From Miltoncostaea sp963823515 (GTDB lineage: Bacteria > Actinomycetota > Thermoleophilia > Miltoncostaeales > Miltoncostaeaceae): a stretch of DNA of 64,000 nucleotides. Shown here one piece after another: positions 25,546 to 33,135 of this stretch; the stretch's first letter is position 1, and the number at the start of each line of letters is the position of its first letter. The translations under genes were made by a program, and so were the position numbers. Below the pieces are notes generated by a model that was not told the origin of the DNA, did not search any database, and saw only the letters and a list, made by a program, of their open reading frames with translations. Location of the stretch: the NCBI GenBank assembly GCA_963823515.1, contig CAWGMB010000002.1:496001-560000 (forward strand). The letters are read 5' to 3'.

Positions 25546-26484
25546 TCACCGGACCAGCGTCGCGTCGCGGTCCAGGGCGCGCGCCTGGCGATGCCGCTGG
25601 CGCATGACGTAGATCTGCTCGTTGATCTCCGCGCCGATCAGCAGGGAGACACAGGTGAGGAAGAGGAAGATCAGGTACACCGCCGGAGTGGCGAGCGCCC
25701 CGTAGACCGTCTTGTACGAGTCGAAGTTCTCGATGTAGAGGGCGAACAGCCGGGTCACGCCCACCCAGAGAGCCACGGCGATCACGCCACCGGGGAGCGC
25801 CGCCAGGAGGCGACGGCGCGAGGCGTTCGGGCCGAAGTGATAGACGGCGATGGTGAACAGCAGCAGGCTGAGGGTCCCGATCAGGTAGAGCAGCCGGCCC
25901 GCGACGTTCGGCGCGCCCTTGCCGAAGATCGCCTCGGCCACGCTCTCGACGAGGCGCGAGCCGCCGACCAGCGCCATCGTGGTGGCCACCACGAGAACGC
26001 TGGTCGCGATGGCGATGGCGAGCGCGGCGAGCTTGCCGCGCACCCACGGACGGTGCGGCACGCCGCGCACCCGGTCGAGGCCCCCGACCAGCGCGCCCAT
26101 CACGTTGGCCGAGACGTACAGCGCGCCGATCAGGCCGATGATCAGGAAGGTGGCCGCCTGGCCGGTGTTGTTGGTGGCCGACTGCAGCGACGAGCGCAGG
26201 AGCTTGCGCAACTCGACCGGGATGGCGTTGTTGGCGTCATCGGCGAGGAACTCGTCGAATGTGTCCGACTCGGCCACGAGGCCGATGATCGAGACGAGGA
26301 CGAACAGGAACGGCACGGTCGCCAGGAAGGCGTTGTACGCGAACTGGCTCGCGACGCCGGTGATGTCGTCGGCGACCGAGCGACGGGTGGTGCCGACCAC
26401 GACATCGACGAACCACGCGACCAGGCGGCGCACGGGCGAGACGATGCTGCTCATCCGCGAGCGCTGGGTGGGAACGGTGCTCAT
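25546..26484 (-). CDS. YihY/BrkB-family inner membrane protein
   Basis: The 312-residue protein starts at ATG 26484. It has the family's N-terminal helix region with DDITGVASQFAYNAFLATVPFLFVLVSIIG and six membrane segments in all, including AATFLIIGLIGALYVSANVMGAL, LAALAIAIATSVLVVATTMALV, LLYLIGTLSLLLFTIAVYHFGP and the final YGALATPAVYLIFLFLTCVSLLIGAEINEQ. The short loop PNASRRRLLAALPGG before the penultimate helix is typical. It was once mislabelled ribonuclease BN; the function is unknown, probably transport-related. Confidence 0.88.
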   Translation of the reverse strand: MSTVPTQRSRMSSIVSPVRRLVAWFVDVVVGTTRRSVADDITGVASQFAYNAFLATVPFLFVLVSIIGLVAESDTFDEFLADDANNAIPVELRKLLRSSLQSATNNTGQAATFLIIGLIGALYVSANVMGALVGGLDRVRGVPHRPWVRGKLAALAIAIATSVLVVATTMALVGGSRLVESVAEAIFGKGAPNVAGRLLYLIGTLSLLLFTIAVYHFGPNASRRRLLAALPGGVIAVALWVGVTRLFALYIENFDSYKTVYGALATPAVYLIFLFLTCVSLLIGAEINEQIYVMRQRHRQARALDRDATLVR

Positions 26485-26804
26485 CGGGGCTGAGTATCGC
26501 CCCGGGGCACGGCGCGCAACCGCACGGCGGCCCGGAGGGCTCGTCGATACCGCCGGGGGTCGAGCCCCGAACCCCCCCCAACGTCCGGGTGGACGGCGCG
26601 GGGACCATCCCCACGGGGGGCGAAGACGGCCCCGGGCATGGGCATCCTTCGTCGCGAGGGTCGTCCTACTGCCCCCGCGCGGCAGTTCGGAGGCACGAGG
26701 CGCTCGGGCACAGCGCCTCGTGATTTCTGGGCATCGCTCCCCCGATTGTGTGGTCGAGCGTCGGGGCGACCCTCACCCCTTTCCCCCGTGATCCCTGCAG
26801 CCGC
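26485..26804. other. Gene-free stretch between divergent genes
   Basis: It contains no supported gene. The right part holds a perfect hairpin (26694-26722) and the promoter of the dehydrogenase gene. Confidence 0.5.
26694..26722. terminator. Perfect 11-pair hairpin upstream of the dehydrogenase gene
   Basis: CACGAGGCGCT pairs with AGCGCCTCGTG across a seven-base loop and is followed by ATTTCT. No gene is transcribed into it from the left, so it may be a structural or binding element rather than a true terminator. Confidence 0.35.
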
Positions 26805-26810
26805 TATCGT
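26805..26810 (+). promoter_or_regulatory. Likely -10 element (TATCGT) of the dehydrogenase gene
   Basis: TATCGT, then GGCCGC, then GTG 26817 gives the six-base spacing expected of a leaderless start. Confidence 0.5.
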
Positions 26811-26816
26811 GGCCGC

Positions 26817-27656
26817 GTGGTCATCGGCTTCGTCGGCACCGGCCTCATGGGCTCGGGAATGATCCGCAACCTGGCCGCGGCCGGACACGAGGTCCGCGCG
26901 TTCGCGCGGACCTCGTCGCGGCTCGAGGGGCTGCCGGCGACCGCCGCGGGGTCGATCGCCGAGGCCGTGGACGGCGCCGACCTGGCGTGCTCCTGCGTCA
27001 CGGACTCGGCCGACGTGGTCGAGGTGGTCGGCGCCATGCTCGAGGCCGCGTCGCCGCCGCCCGTCGTCGTGGAGATGAGCACGATCGCCCCCGCCGTGGC
27101 GCGCGAGTTGGCCGAGCGGTGCGCCGGCGCGGGGGTCTCCTACCTGGACTGCCCGGTGAGCGGCGGGCCCACGGGCGCGGCCGCCGGGACGCTCGCGATC
27201 ATGTGCGGCGGCGACGCCGCGGCCCTCGCGAGCGCCGCGCCGGCGCTCGACGCGATGGGCGACCCCGCCAAGCGGATCCACTGCGGGCCCGTCGGCCTCG
27301 GACTGGTGGCGAAGCTCGTCAACAACGCGCTGGTCGCGACGATCGCGATCGCGACGGCCGAGGCGCTCGGCGCCGGGCAGCGCGCCGGGCTCGACCCCGC
27401 GCTCGCGCGCGAGGTACTGATGCGCTCCTCGGGCGACTCGTGGCAGCTGCGCAACCTCTTCCCGCGAATCCTGGAGGGCGAGCACGAGCCGGGCTTCACG
27501 GTGCGCAACCTGCTGAAGGATCTCGGTCACGCGGCGGATCTCGACGCCGAGCCGCTCCCGCTCATGGCGCTCGCGCGCGAGCGGCTCGAGCGGATGCCGG
27601 CCGACGCCGACTACGGAATCGTCGCGCGCCTCACGATGGACCTCCCAGAGCGCTAG
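26817..27656 (+). CDS. NAD(P)-dependent beta-hydroxyacid dehydrogenase (3-hydroxyisobutyrate dehydrogenase family)
   Basis: The 279-residue protein starts at GTG 26817 (VVIGFVGTGLMGSGMIRNL). It has the Rossmann GxGxMG fingerprint and the substrate-site motif DCPVSGGPTGAAAGTLAIMCGG. The catalytic lysine is in GLGLVAKLVNNALVATI, followed by the C-terminal helical domain. The enzyme oxidises or reduces a short beta-hydroxyacid (3-hydroxyisobutyrate, tartronate or succinic semialdehyde type); sequence alone does not fix the substrate. It stands alone. Earlier in-frame codons encode atypical sequence. Confidence 0.9.
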   Translation: MVIGFVGTGLMGSGMIRNLAAAGHEVRAFARTSSRLEGLPATAAGSIAEAVDGADLACSCVTDSADVVEVVGAMLEAASPPPVVVEMSTIAPAVARELAERCAGAGVSYLDCPVSGGPTGAAAGTLAIMCGGDAAALASAAPALDAMGDPAKRIHCGPVGLGLVAKLVNNALVATIAIATAEALGAGQRAGLDPALAREVLMRSSGDSWQLRNLFPRILEGEHEPGFTVRNLLKDLGHAADLDAEPLPLMALARERLERMPADADYGIVARLTMDLPER

Positions 27657-27699
27657 CCCCATCGGGGCCGCCGCCACGTCGACCCTCGCCGGGCCGGCC

Positions 27700-27954
27700 C
27701 TACTTCGACTGGGACAGGAGGACGGCGAGGTCGGCGTACGAGAGCCCCTCGGCCGTATCCGGCAGGCCCAGGTCGTGCTCGATCGCGCCCGCGAGCGCGC
27801 GAGCGCGCTCGAGGACCGACTTGTGGACCGGCTGACCGGGCGCCGCTTCGGCGATGCGCTTCGCCTCGTTGCGAAGCTGGTTCAGGTCGGCCGCAGGGGA
27901 GTTGAAGCTCGGCTTCTCGGGCGGGGTCCACGTGGGGCTGTTGTCGGTGCTCAT
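27700..27954 (-). CDS. Small hypothetical protein
   Basis: The 84-residue protein starts at ATG 27954. It has a Pro/Ser-rich polar N-terminus (SPTWTPPEKPSFNSP) and predicted helices (LNQLRNEAKRIAEA, KSVLERARALAGAIEH, YADLAVLLSQSK). No membrane segment, cysteine pair or known motif is visible. A TATCGT -10 seven bases upstream supports it as an independently transcribed gene. It ends 43 bases from the convergent dehydrogenase gene. Confidence 0.6.
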   Translation of the reverse strand: MSTDNSPTWTPPEKPSFNSPAADLNQLRNEAKRIAEAAPGQPVHKSVLERARALAGAIEHDLGLPDTAEGLSYADLAVLLSQSK

Positions 27955-27961
27955 GGGCAGC

Positions 27962-27967
27962 ACGATA
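27962..27967 (-). promoter_or_regulatory. Likely -10 element (TATCGT) of the small gene at 27700-27954
   Basis: On the minus strand TATCGT, then GCTGCCC, then ATG gives a seven-base gap. Confidence 0.45.
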
Positions 27968-28007
27968 CCGGACGCCCGCGCCGGCCGAGGCCGGTCGCCG
28001 GCCGGCC

Positions 28008-30095
28008 TCAGCCCGGGCGGGCCACCTGGCTGGCGTGCTCCATGAGCGCGTCCTGGGAGTTCAGGGGCTCCTGCCCCGCCGCGGGCTCGATGCGGCGCCA
28101 GACGGCGTCGGGGCCGAGCTCCCATGCCAGGGCGGTGTCGGAGAGCTGGACGTCGATCAGCGCCTGGATCTCCTCGCAGGCGAGGGGGTCGTCGACCGGG
28201 GCGACGAGCTCCACGCGGTTGTCGAGGTTGCGGGCCATCATGTCCGCGGAGCCGATCCAGTAGCGGGTCTGGCCGCCGACGGTGAACGCGAAGACCCGGG
28301 CGTGCTCGAGGAAGCGGCCGACGATCGATATCACCCGCACGTTGTCGCTGACACCCGGGATCCCGGGGCGCAGGCCGGTGATTCCGCGCACGATCAGATC
28401 GACCGGCACGCCCGCCTGGGAGGCCCGGTAGACGGCCTCGATGATCGGCCCGTCGATGATCGAGTTCAGCTTCATGACCACGCGCGAGGGCGACGCGGGG
28501 TCGTGGCCCTCGATGGCGCGGTCGATCTCGCGGATGATCCCGCTGCGCAGGTGCGCCGGGGCCACCAGCGCGCGCCGGTACTCCGGCGGCCGGGCGAAGC
28601 CGGTGAGGTGGTTGAAGAGGTCCGCCACGTCCTCGGCCATGTCCTCACGGCAGGTGAAGACCCCGAGATCGGTGTAGAGGCGGGCGGTCGAGGGATTGTA
28701 GTTGCCGGTGCCGTAGTGGACGTAGCGGCGCACCCGGTCGCCCTCGCGGCGCACGACCATGCACACCTTGGCGTGCGTCTTCAGGCCCGACAGGCCGTAG
28801 ACGACGTGTGCGCCGGCGCGCTCGAGGGCGCGGGCCCACTGGATGTTGCGCTCCTCGTCGAAGCGGGCCTGCACCTCGACCAGGCATACTGTCTGCTTGC
28901 CCTGCTCGGCGGCGCGCATCAGCGCCGGCACGATCGGCGAGTCGCCGCTGGTGCGGTAGACGGTCTGCTTGATGGCGAGGACGTTGGGGTCCTCGACGGC
29001 CTGCTCCACGAAGCGCTCGACGCTGGTGTGGAAGTCGTCGTAGGGGTGGTGCACGAAGACGTCACCGCCGCGGATCGCGGCGAACATGTCCGTGCGCTCG
29101 CCCTCCTCGGGGCGCAGGCGCGAACGGGTGCGCGGCTCCCAGCGCGCGTCGCGCAGGGCCGGCCGGTCCATGCCGGCGAGCATCCACAGCGAGGTGAAGT
29201 CGAGCGGGGGCTCGATGCGGAAGGTGTCCCGGCTCGAGACCTCGAGCGCCTCCATCAGGTCCTCGACGAGGCCCTCGGGAGCGTCCGCCTCGACCTCGAG
29301 TCGGACGACGTGGCCGAAGCGTCGGCGCTGCAGCTGCGCCTCCACGGCCCCGAGCAGGTCGTCCGACTCGTCGGAGATCGAGAAGTCCGCGTCGCGCGTG
29401 ACCCGGAAGCGAGAGGTATCGAGCACCTGCATGCCGGGGAACAGCCGGTCGACGTGCGACTCGATCACGTCCTCCAGGGGCACCAGGCGGTCGTCGACCG
29501 GCAGGAAGCGCGGCAGCCGCGGCGGCACTTTGATGCGGGCGAAACGGGTCTCGCCCTTCACGGGGTCGCGGACCCGCAGCCCGAGGTTGAGGGAGAGCCC
29601 CGAGATGTACGGGAACGGCAGCCCGGGACCGACCGCCAGCGGGGTCAGGACCGGATAGACCTCGCGGTCGAACTGGACGTCGACGTGTCGCCGCTCCTCG
29701 GGGGTGAGATCGGTGTAGGCCACCAGCTCGATGCCGTTCTCGGCCAGGGCGGGGCGGATGTCCTGCGTCCAGGTGCGGCTCTGCTCCGCCGTCAGCTCGC
29801 GGACGCGGGCGGCGACGCGGTCGAGGACCTCCTCGCGCGGGAGTTGGTCGGGCGTGGAGGGCAGCCGGCCGGCCTCCAGGGCGTCCTGCACCGCCGCGAC
29901 GCGCACCATGAAGAACTCGTCGAGGTTGCTCGAGAAGATCGCCAGGAACTTGCACCGCTCGAGCAGGGGCACGCCGGGGTCCTGGGCGAGGGCGAGCACG
30001 CGCGCGTTGAAGTCGAGCCACGACAGCTCTCGGTTGATGTAGAGACCGGGATCGGCCAGGTCGAAAGTGGCCGGGGCGTCGTGGGTGATACTCAT
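28008..30095 (-). CDS. ppk1: Polyphosphate kinase 1
   Basis: The 695-residue protein starts at ATG 30095. INRELSWLDFNARVLALA and SSNLDEFFMVRV open the N-terminal domain. The catalytic half contains RTSGDSPIV, the autophosphorylated His in LKTHAKVCMVVRR, YGTGNYNPSTARLYTDLG and a second HKD-like segment around RDNVRV/YWIGSADMMARNLDNRVE. It reversibly polymerises the ATP gamma-phosphate into polyphosphate. Its start overlaps the stop of a 77-codon gene (ATGA), making it the last gene of the leftward metG-tatD-rsmA-ispE set. Confidence 0.95.
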   Translation of the reverse strand: MSITHDAPATFDLADPGLYINRELSWLDFNARVLALAQDPGVPLLERCKFLAIFSSNLDEFFMVRVAAVQDALEAGRLPSTPDQLPREEVLDRVAARVRELTAEQSRTWTQDIRPALAENGIELVAYTDLTPEERRHVDVQFDREVYPVLTPLAVGPGLPFPYISGLSLNLGLRVRDPVKGETRFARIKVPPRLPRFLPVDDRLVPLEDVIESHVDRLFPGMQVLDTSRFRVTRDADFSISDESDDLLGAVEAQLQRRRFGHVVRLEVEADAPEGLVEDLMEALEVSSRDTFRIEPPLDFTSLWMLAGMDRPALRDARWEPRTRSRLRPEEGERTDMFAAIRGGDVFVHHPYDDFHTSVERFVEQAVEDPNVLAIKQTVYRTSGDSPIVPALMRAAEQGKQTVCLVEVQARFDEERNIQWARALERAGAHVVYGLSGLKTHAKVCMVVRREGDRVRRYVHYGTGNYNPSTARLYTDLGVFTCREDMAEDVADLFNHLTGFARPPEYRRALVAPAHLRSGIIREIDRAIEGHDPASPSRVVMKLNSIIDGPIIEAVYRASQAGVPVDLIVRGITGLRPGIPGVSDNVRVISIVGRFLEHARVFAFTVGGQTRYWIGSADMMARNLDNRVELVAPVDDPLACEEIQALIDVQLSDTALAWELGPDAVWRRIEPAAGQEPLNSQDALMEHASQVARPG

Positions 30096-30325
30096 CCGCC
30101 CCCCATTCTGGACCCTGAGGGCGCCTGTCGGTAGGCCTGGACGTCGATCGTTGCGGAGCGGCCCACCGACGACGCGTCGCCGGTCTTGCCCCGGACCCCC
30201 GACACCGCGAGGGCGTGGACGCCCGTACGCGGCACGGCGGCGGCGATCGTGTCGGGCGGGACGGAGGGTGCGGCGGGGCGCTCCACGACGAGCGCCGGAG
30301 GTGGCGCCGCCACCGCCGGGCTCAC
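30092..30325 (-). CDS. Small 77-residue protein translationally coupled to both neighbours
   Basis: GTG 30325 overlaps the stop of the upstream membrane-protein gene (GTGA), and its TGA overlaps the ppk1 start (ATGA). Four-base overlaps on both sides are strong evidence that this frame is translated, even though its sequence (VVERPAAPSVPPDTI, TGVHALAVSGVRG, SATIDVQAYRQ) matches no family I know. It has no membrane segment or cysteine. The long open extension upstream in this frame belongs to the shadow of ispE and is not part of it. Confidence 0.55.
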   Translation of the reverse strand: MSPAVAAPPPALVVERPAAPSVPPDTIAAAVPRTGVHALAVSGVRGKTGDASSVGRSATIDVQAYRQAPSGSRMGGG

Positions 30326-30690
30326 ACGCGCCAGCGAGCGGCGATCGCGACGAAGGCCACGATGATGATGATCGCCGTGGCCAGGGCGGCGACGAGCGAG
30401 AGCCCGACCACGAGCGGTATCGTCACCACGATCCCCTGCGCGATGGCGAGGATCCAGAGCAGGTCGCGCCCGAGACCCGGCCCGATGCGCGTCGCGCCCA
30501 TCACGGACACGACCAGCACGACGACCGCGAGCGTGGCGAGCAGCACCGCGCTCGGGCGCCAGACGATGAAGGCGATCACCTCGACGAGCGCGAGGATCCC
30601 GGACAGCATCAGCCGGCGGCCCCGCAGCCACCGGCGGGCTCGCTCCCGGCTGGAGGGCGGCTCGAGCTCGATCAGGAGCGGATCGCGCAT
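30322..30690 (-). CDS. Small integral membrane protein, unknown function
   Basis: The 122-residue protein starts at ATG 30690. A basic N-terminus (RERARRWLRGRRLM) is followed by about four hydrophobic helices: LSGILALVEVIAFIVW, SAVLLATLAVVVLVVSVM, LLWILAIAQGIVVTIPLVVG and LATAIIIIVAFVAIAARW. It follows ispE after 45 bases and overlaps the next gene by four. A helper role in polyphosphate metabolism is only suggested by position. Confidence 0.7.
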   Translation of the reverse strand: MRDPLLIELEPPSSRERARRWLRGRRLMLSGILALVEVIAFIVWRPSAVLLATLAVVVLVVSVMGATRIGPGLGRDLLWILAIAQGIVVTIPLVVGLSLVAALATAIIIIVAFVAIAARWRV

Positions 30691-30735
30691 CGGCCGAGTT
30701 TAGCCACCCCGCTCCGCGGGCCGGGGTCGTCGGAT

Positions 30736-31569
30736 TCAGCCTCCGGTCGCGGGCGTCACCACGGCGGCGGGCCCCGCGCCCCCGAGACGCGCCGCGCCGG
30801 CGTCGGCGGCGGCGCGGTCGTCGAAGAGCCCGGCGACGCACGATCCGCTGCCGCAGAGGAGGGCGATCCGTGCCCCGGCGGCCGTGAGCGAACGGGCGCT
30901 CGCGCCGAGCCACGGGGCCAGCGCGAGCGCCGGAGGCCAGAGGTCGTTGCGCACCCAGGCGGCGAGCGCCGGCATGCCCGCCGGGGGTTCGGAGCGATCG
31001 GCCGGCGCCGGCGGCCCGACGCGGTCGAACGCGGCGTAGACGCTCCCGGTGGAGAGCCCCGGGCCGTCCGGTCGCACCAGCACCGCCGCGAAGCCCGGCG
31101 GCGGCGCCGGGGTGAGCACCTCCCCCCGCCCCTCGGCCCACTGGCAGCCTCCCCGGATGAAGAAGGGCACGTCCGAGCCGACGCGCGCGGCGACCGACTC
31201 GAGCCGCGCCCGGCCGAGGTCGAGGCCGTACAGCCGGTCGGCGGCCCGCAGCACCGCGGCCGCATCGCTCGAGCCGCCGCCGAGGCCGGCCTGGGCGGGG
31301 ATCGCCTTGTCGATCTCCACCGCGAGCGGAAGCGGGCGCCCCACCGCGGCCTCGAGCGCGTCGAGCGCCGCCCACGCCAGGTTGCGCGGGCCCTCGATGC
31401 CCGGGCAGGAGACGGTCCGCGCATCCGCGCGCGCCACCCGCACCGTGTCGGCGAGCCCGTCCAGCGCGACCATCAGGCTCCGCAGCGGGTGGTAGCCGTC
31501 GTCGCGGACCGGGCCGACCAGCAGCCGCAGGTTGAGCTTCGCAGGGGCCGCGAGGGTCAGGCGGTCCAA
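30736..31569 (-). CDS. ispE: 4-diphosphocytidyl-2-C-methyl-D-erythritol kinase
   Basis: The 277-residue GHMP kinase has a TTG start at 31569 inside the last codons of rsmA. APAKLNLRLLV carries the catalytic Lys/Asn region, IPAQAGLGGGSSDAAAVL is the ATP-binding glycine-serine loop, and LLCGSGSCVAGLF is the C-terminal GHMP motif. It phosphorylates CDP-ME in the MEP isoprenoid pathway. The order metG-tatD-rsmA-ispE is the common actinobacterial arrangement. Confidence 0.95.
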   Translation of the reverse strand: MDRLTLAAPAKLNLRLLVGPVRDDGYHPLRSLMVALDGLADTVRVARADARTVSCPGIEGPRNLAWAALDALEAAVGRPLPLAVEIDKAIPAQAGLGGGSSDAAAVLRAADRLYGLDLGRARLESVAARVGSDVPFFIRGGCQWAEGRGEVLTPAPPPGFAAVLVRPDGPGLSTGSVYAAFDRVGPPAPADRSEPPAGMPALAAWVRNDLWPPALALAPWLGASARSLTAAGARIALLCGSGSCVAGLFDDRAAADAGAARLGGAGPAAVVTPATGG

Positions 31570-32354
31570 TCGAGCGCCTCGGCGAGCGGCGGGAAGTCGG
31601 TGGGGGCGAGCCCCTCCGGACGGATCGTGGGCGGGTGCCCGAGCGCCGCGAGGGCCGCGGCGACGCGCGCGCGGTCGGCCCCCGCGAGCGCGAGGGCGTT
31701 GACGAGCGTCTTGCGGCGGGCCCCGAAGGCCGCCCTCACGAGCCGGCGGACCGCCGGGCCGGCGCCGGGGCCCGTGCGGCGGAAGGCGACCAGCGCCGAG
31801 TCGACCCTCGGCCGCGGGACGAAGACCTCACGGCCGACGGAGCGCCGGAAGGTGGTGGTGAGCGCGAGCTGCACCAGCACCGAGGGGACCCCGTAGAGCC
31901 GGCTGCCCGGGGCGGCGAGCCAGCGGTCGACCACCTCCCGCTGCGCCATCACGCACCATCGGTCGATGGTCGGCAGATCCTCGATGCTGTCGAGCAGCAG
32001 CGGGGTCGCGATGTCGTACGGCAGGTTGGAGACGAGCGCCGAGGGGGGTGGCGTCAGCTCCCCGAGCGGCAGGCGCATGGCGTCGCCCCAGTGGACGACC
32101 ACGTTGTCGCAGCCCGTGAGGGCGTCGGTGAGGGCGCCCTCGAGGCGCCGGTCGAGCTCCACGGCATGCACCGTGGCCGCGGCCCGAGCGAGCGCGACGG
32201 TGAGGACGCCGATGCCCGGCCCGACCTCGAGCACCACGTCCGCCGGCCCGATCGCCGCCTCGCGCACGGCGAGGTCGACCAGGTTCTCATCGAGGAGGAA
32301 GTGCTGGCCGAGATCGGTGTCGGGGCGCAGGCCGTGGGCGGCGAGCAGGCGCAT
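31557..32354 (-). CDS. rsmA: 16S rRNA dimethyladenosine transferase (RsmA/KsgA)
   Basis: The 265-residue protein starts at ATG 32354. LGQHFLLDENLVDLAV, the SAM loop LEVGPGIGVLTVALA, VELDRRL, the catalytic NLPYDIATPLL and VPRPRVDSALVAF are all in place. It dimethylates two adjacent adenines near the 3' end of 16S rRNA during ribosome maturation. Its 3' end overlaps ispE by 13 bases. Confidence 0.95.
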   Translation of the reverse strand: MRLLAAHGLRPDTDLGQHFLLDENLVDLAVREAAIGPADVVLEVGPGIGVLTVALARAAATVHAVELDRRLEGALTDALTGCDNVVVHWGDAMRLPLGELTPPPSALVSNLPYDIATPLLLDSIEDLPTIDRWCVMAQREVVDRWLAAPGSRLYGVPSVLVQLALTTTFRRSVGREVFVPRPRVDSALVAFRRTGPGAGPAVRRLVRAAFGARRKTLVNALALAGADRARVAAALAALGHPPTIRPEGLAPTDFPPLAEALDWTA

Positions 32355-32385
32355 GACGCCGACCCTGCCGCCCGCGGCCCCGCCC

Positions 32386-33135
32386 TCACCAGCCGAAGGT
32401 CCGGGCGGCGTTGGCGCTGGTGAGGTCGTCGAGCTCCTCCTCGGACGCGCCGCGCAGCCCTGCGATGAAGCGCAGGGTGTGGGCGACGTTGGCGGGACGG
32501 TTGGGCCGGCCGCGGCGTGGCACCGGGGCCAGGTACGGGCTGTCGGTCTCGACCATGAGCAGGTGGCCCGGCACGTCGTGCGCGGCGCGGTGGAGCTCGA
32601 CCGAGCGGGGGAAGGTGACCGGCCCGGCGAAGCTCAGCACGTAGCCGCGCTCGACCACCTCCTCGAGCCGCTCCGGCAGCGAGAAGCAGTGGAGCACGAC
32701 GGTCAGGCCGGCGGCCTCGTCGGCGAGCATCCTCAGAGTGTCGTCGGCGGCCTCGCGCGTGTGGATGACGAGCGGCAGCCCCGATTCGCGCGCGAGCGAG
32801 ATCTGGGCGCTGAACGCGCGACGCTGGTTCTCGGGCCGCGCGTGGTCGCGGAAGTAGTCGAGCCCGCACTCCCCCACCGCGACCACCTTCGGGTGGGCCG
32901 CCAGGTCGCGCATCCAGGAGATGTCGTGGTCGGTGAATCCGTCGGCGTCGTTGGGGTGCACCCCGACCGTGGCGAACACCCCGGGGTGGGCCTCGGCGAG
33001 GGCGACGGCGCCCTCGCTCGACTCCCGGCCCACGCCGATCGCGACGATGCGCTCCACCCCCGCGGACCGGGCCTCCTCGATCACCTCCGCCGCGGGAGCG
33101 TCGCAGGAGTCGAGATGGGCGTGGGAGTCGACTAC
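32386..33135 (-). CDS. tatD: TatD-family metal-dependent DNase, no standard start codon
   Basis: The protein has 249 residues. VVDSHAHLD supplies the first metal-binding His pair. GVHPND, AVGECGLDYFRD, LPLVIHTREA, VLHCFS and VETDSPYLAP complete the TIM-barrel site. The codons for the conserved Val-Val before Asp-Ser-His are GTA GTC (33135, 33132), directly behind a very strong GGAGGAGGAGG. No ATG, GTG or TTG lies nearer than a GTG at 33210 inside metG. Either GTC/GTA is used or translation starts at 33210 with 25 extra residues. The 5' end overlaps the metG stop. Confidence 0.85.
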   Translation of the reverse strand, partial: VVDSHAHLDSCDAPAAEVIEEARSAGVERIVAIGVGRESSEGAVALAEAHPGVFATVGVHPNDADGFTDHDISWMRDLAAHPKVVAVGECGLDYFRDHARPENQRRAFSAQISLARESGLPLVIHTREAADDTLRMLADEAAGLTVVLHCFSLPERLEEVVERGYVLSFAGPVTFPRSVELHRAAHDVPGHLLMVETDSPYLAPVPRRGRPNRPANVAHTLRFIAGLRGASEEELDDLTSANAARTFGW

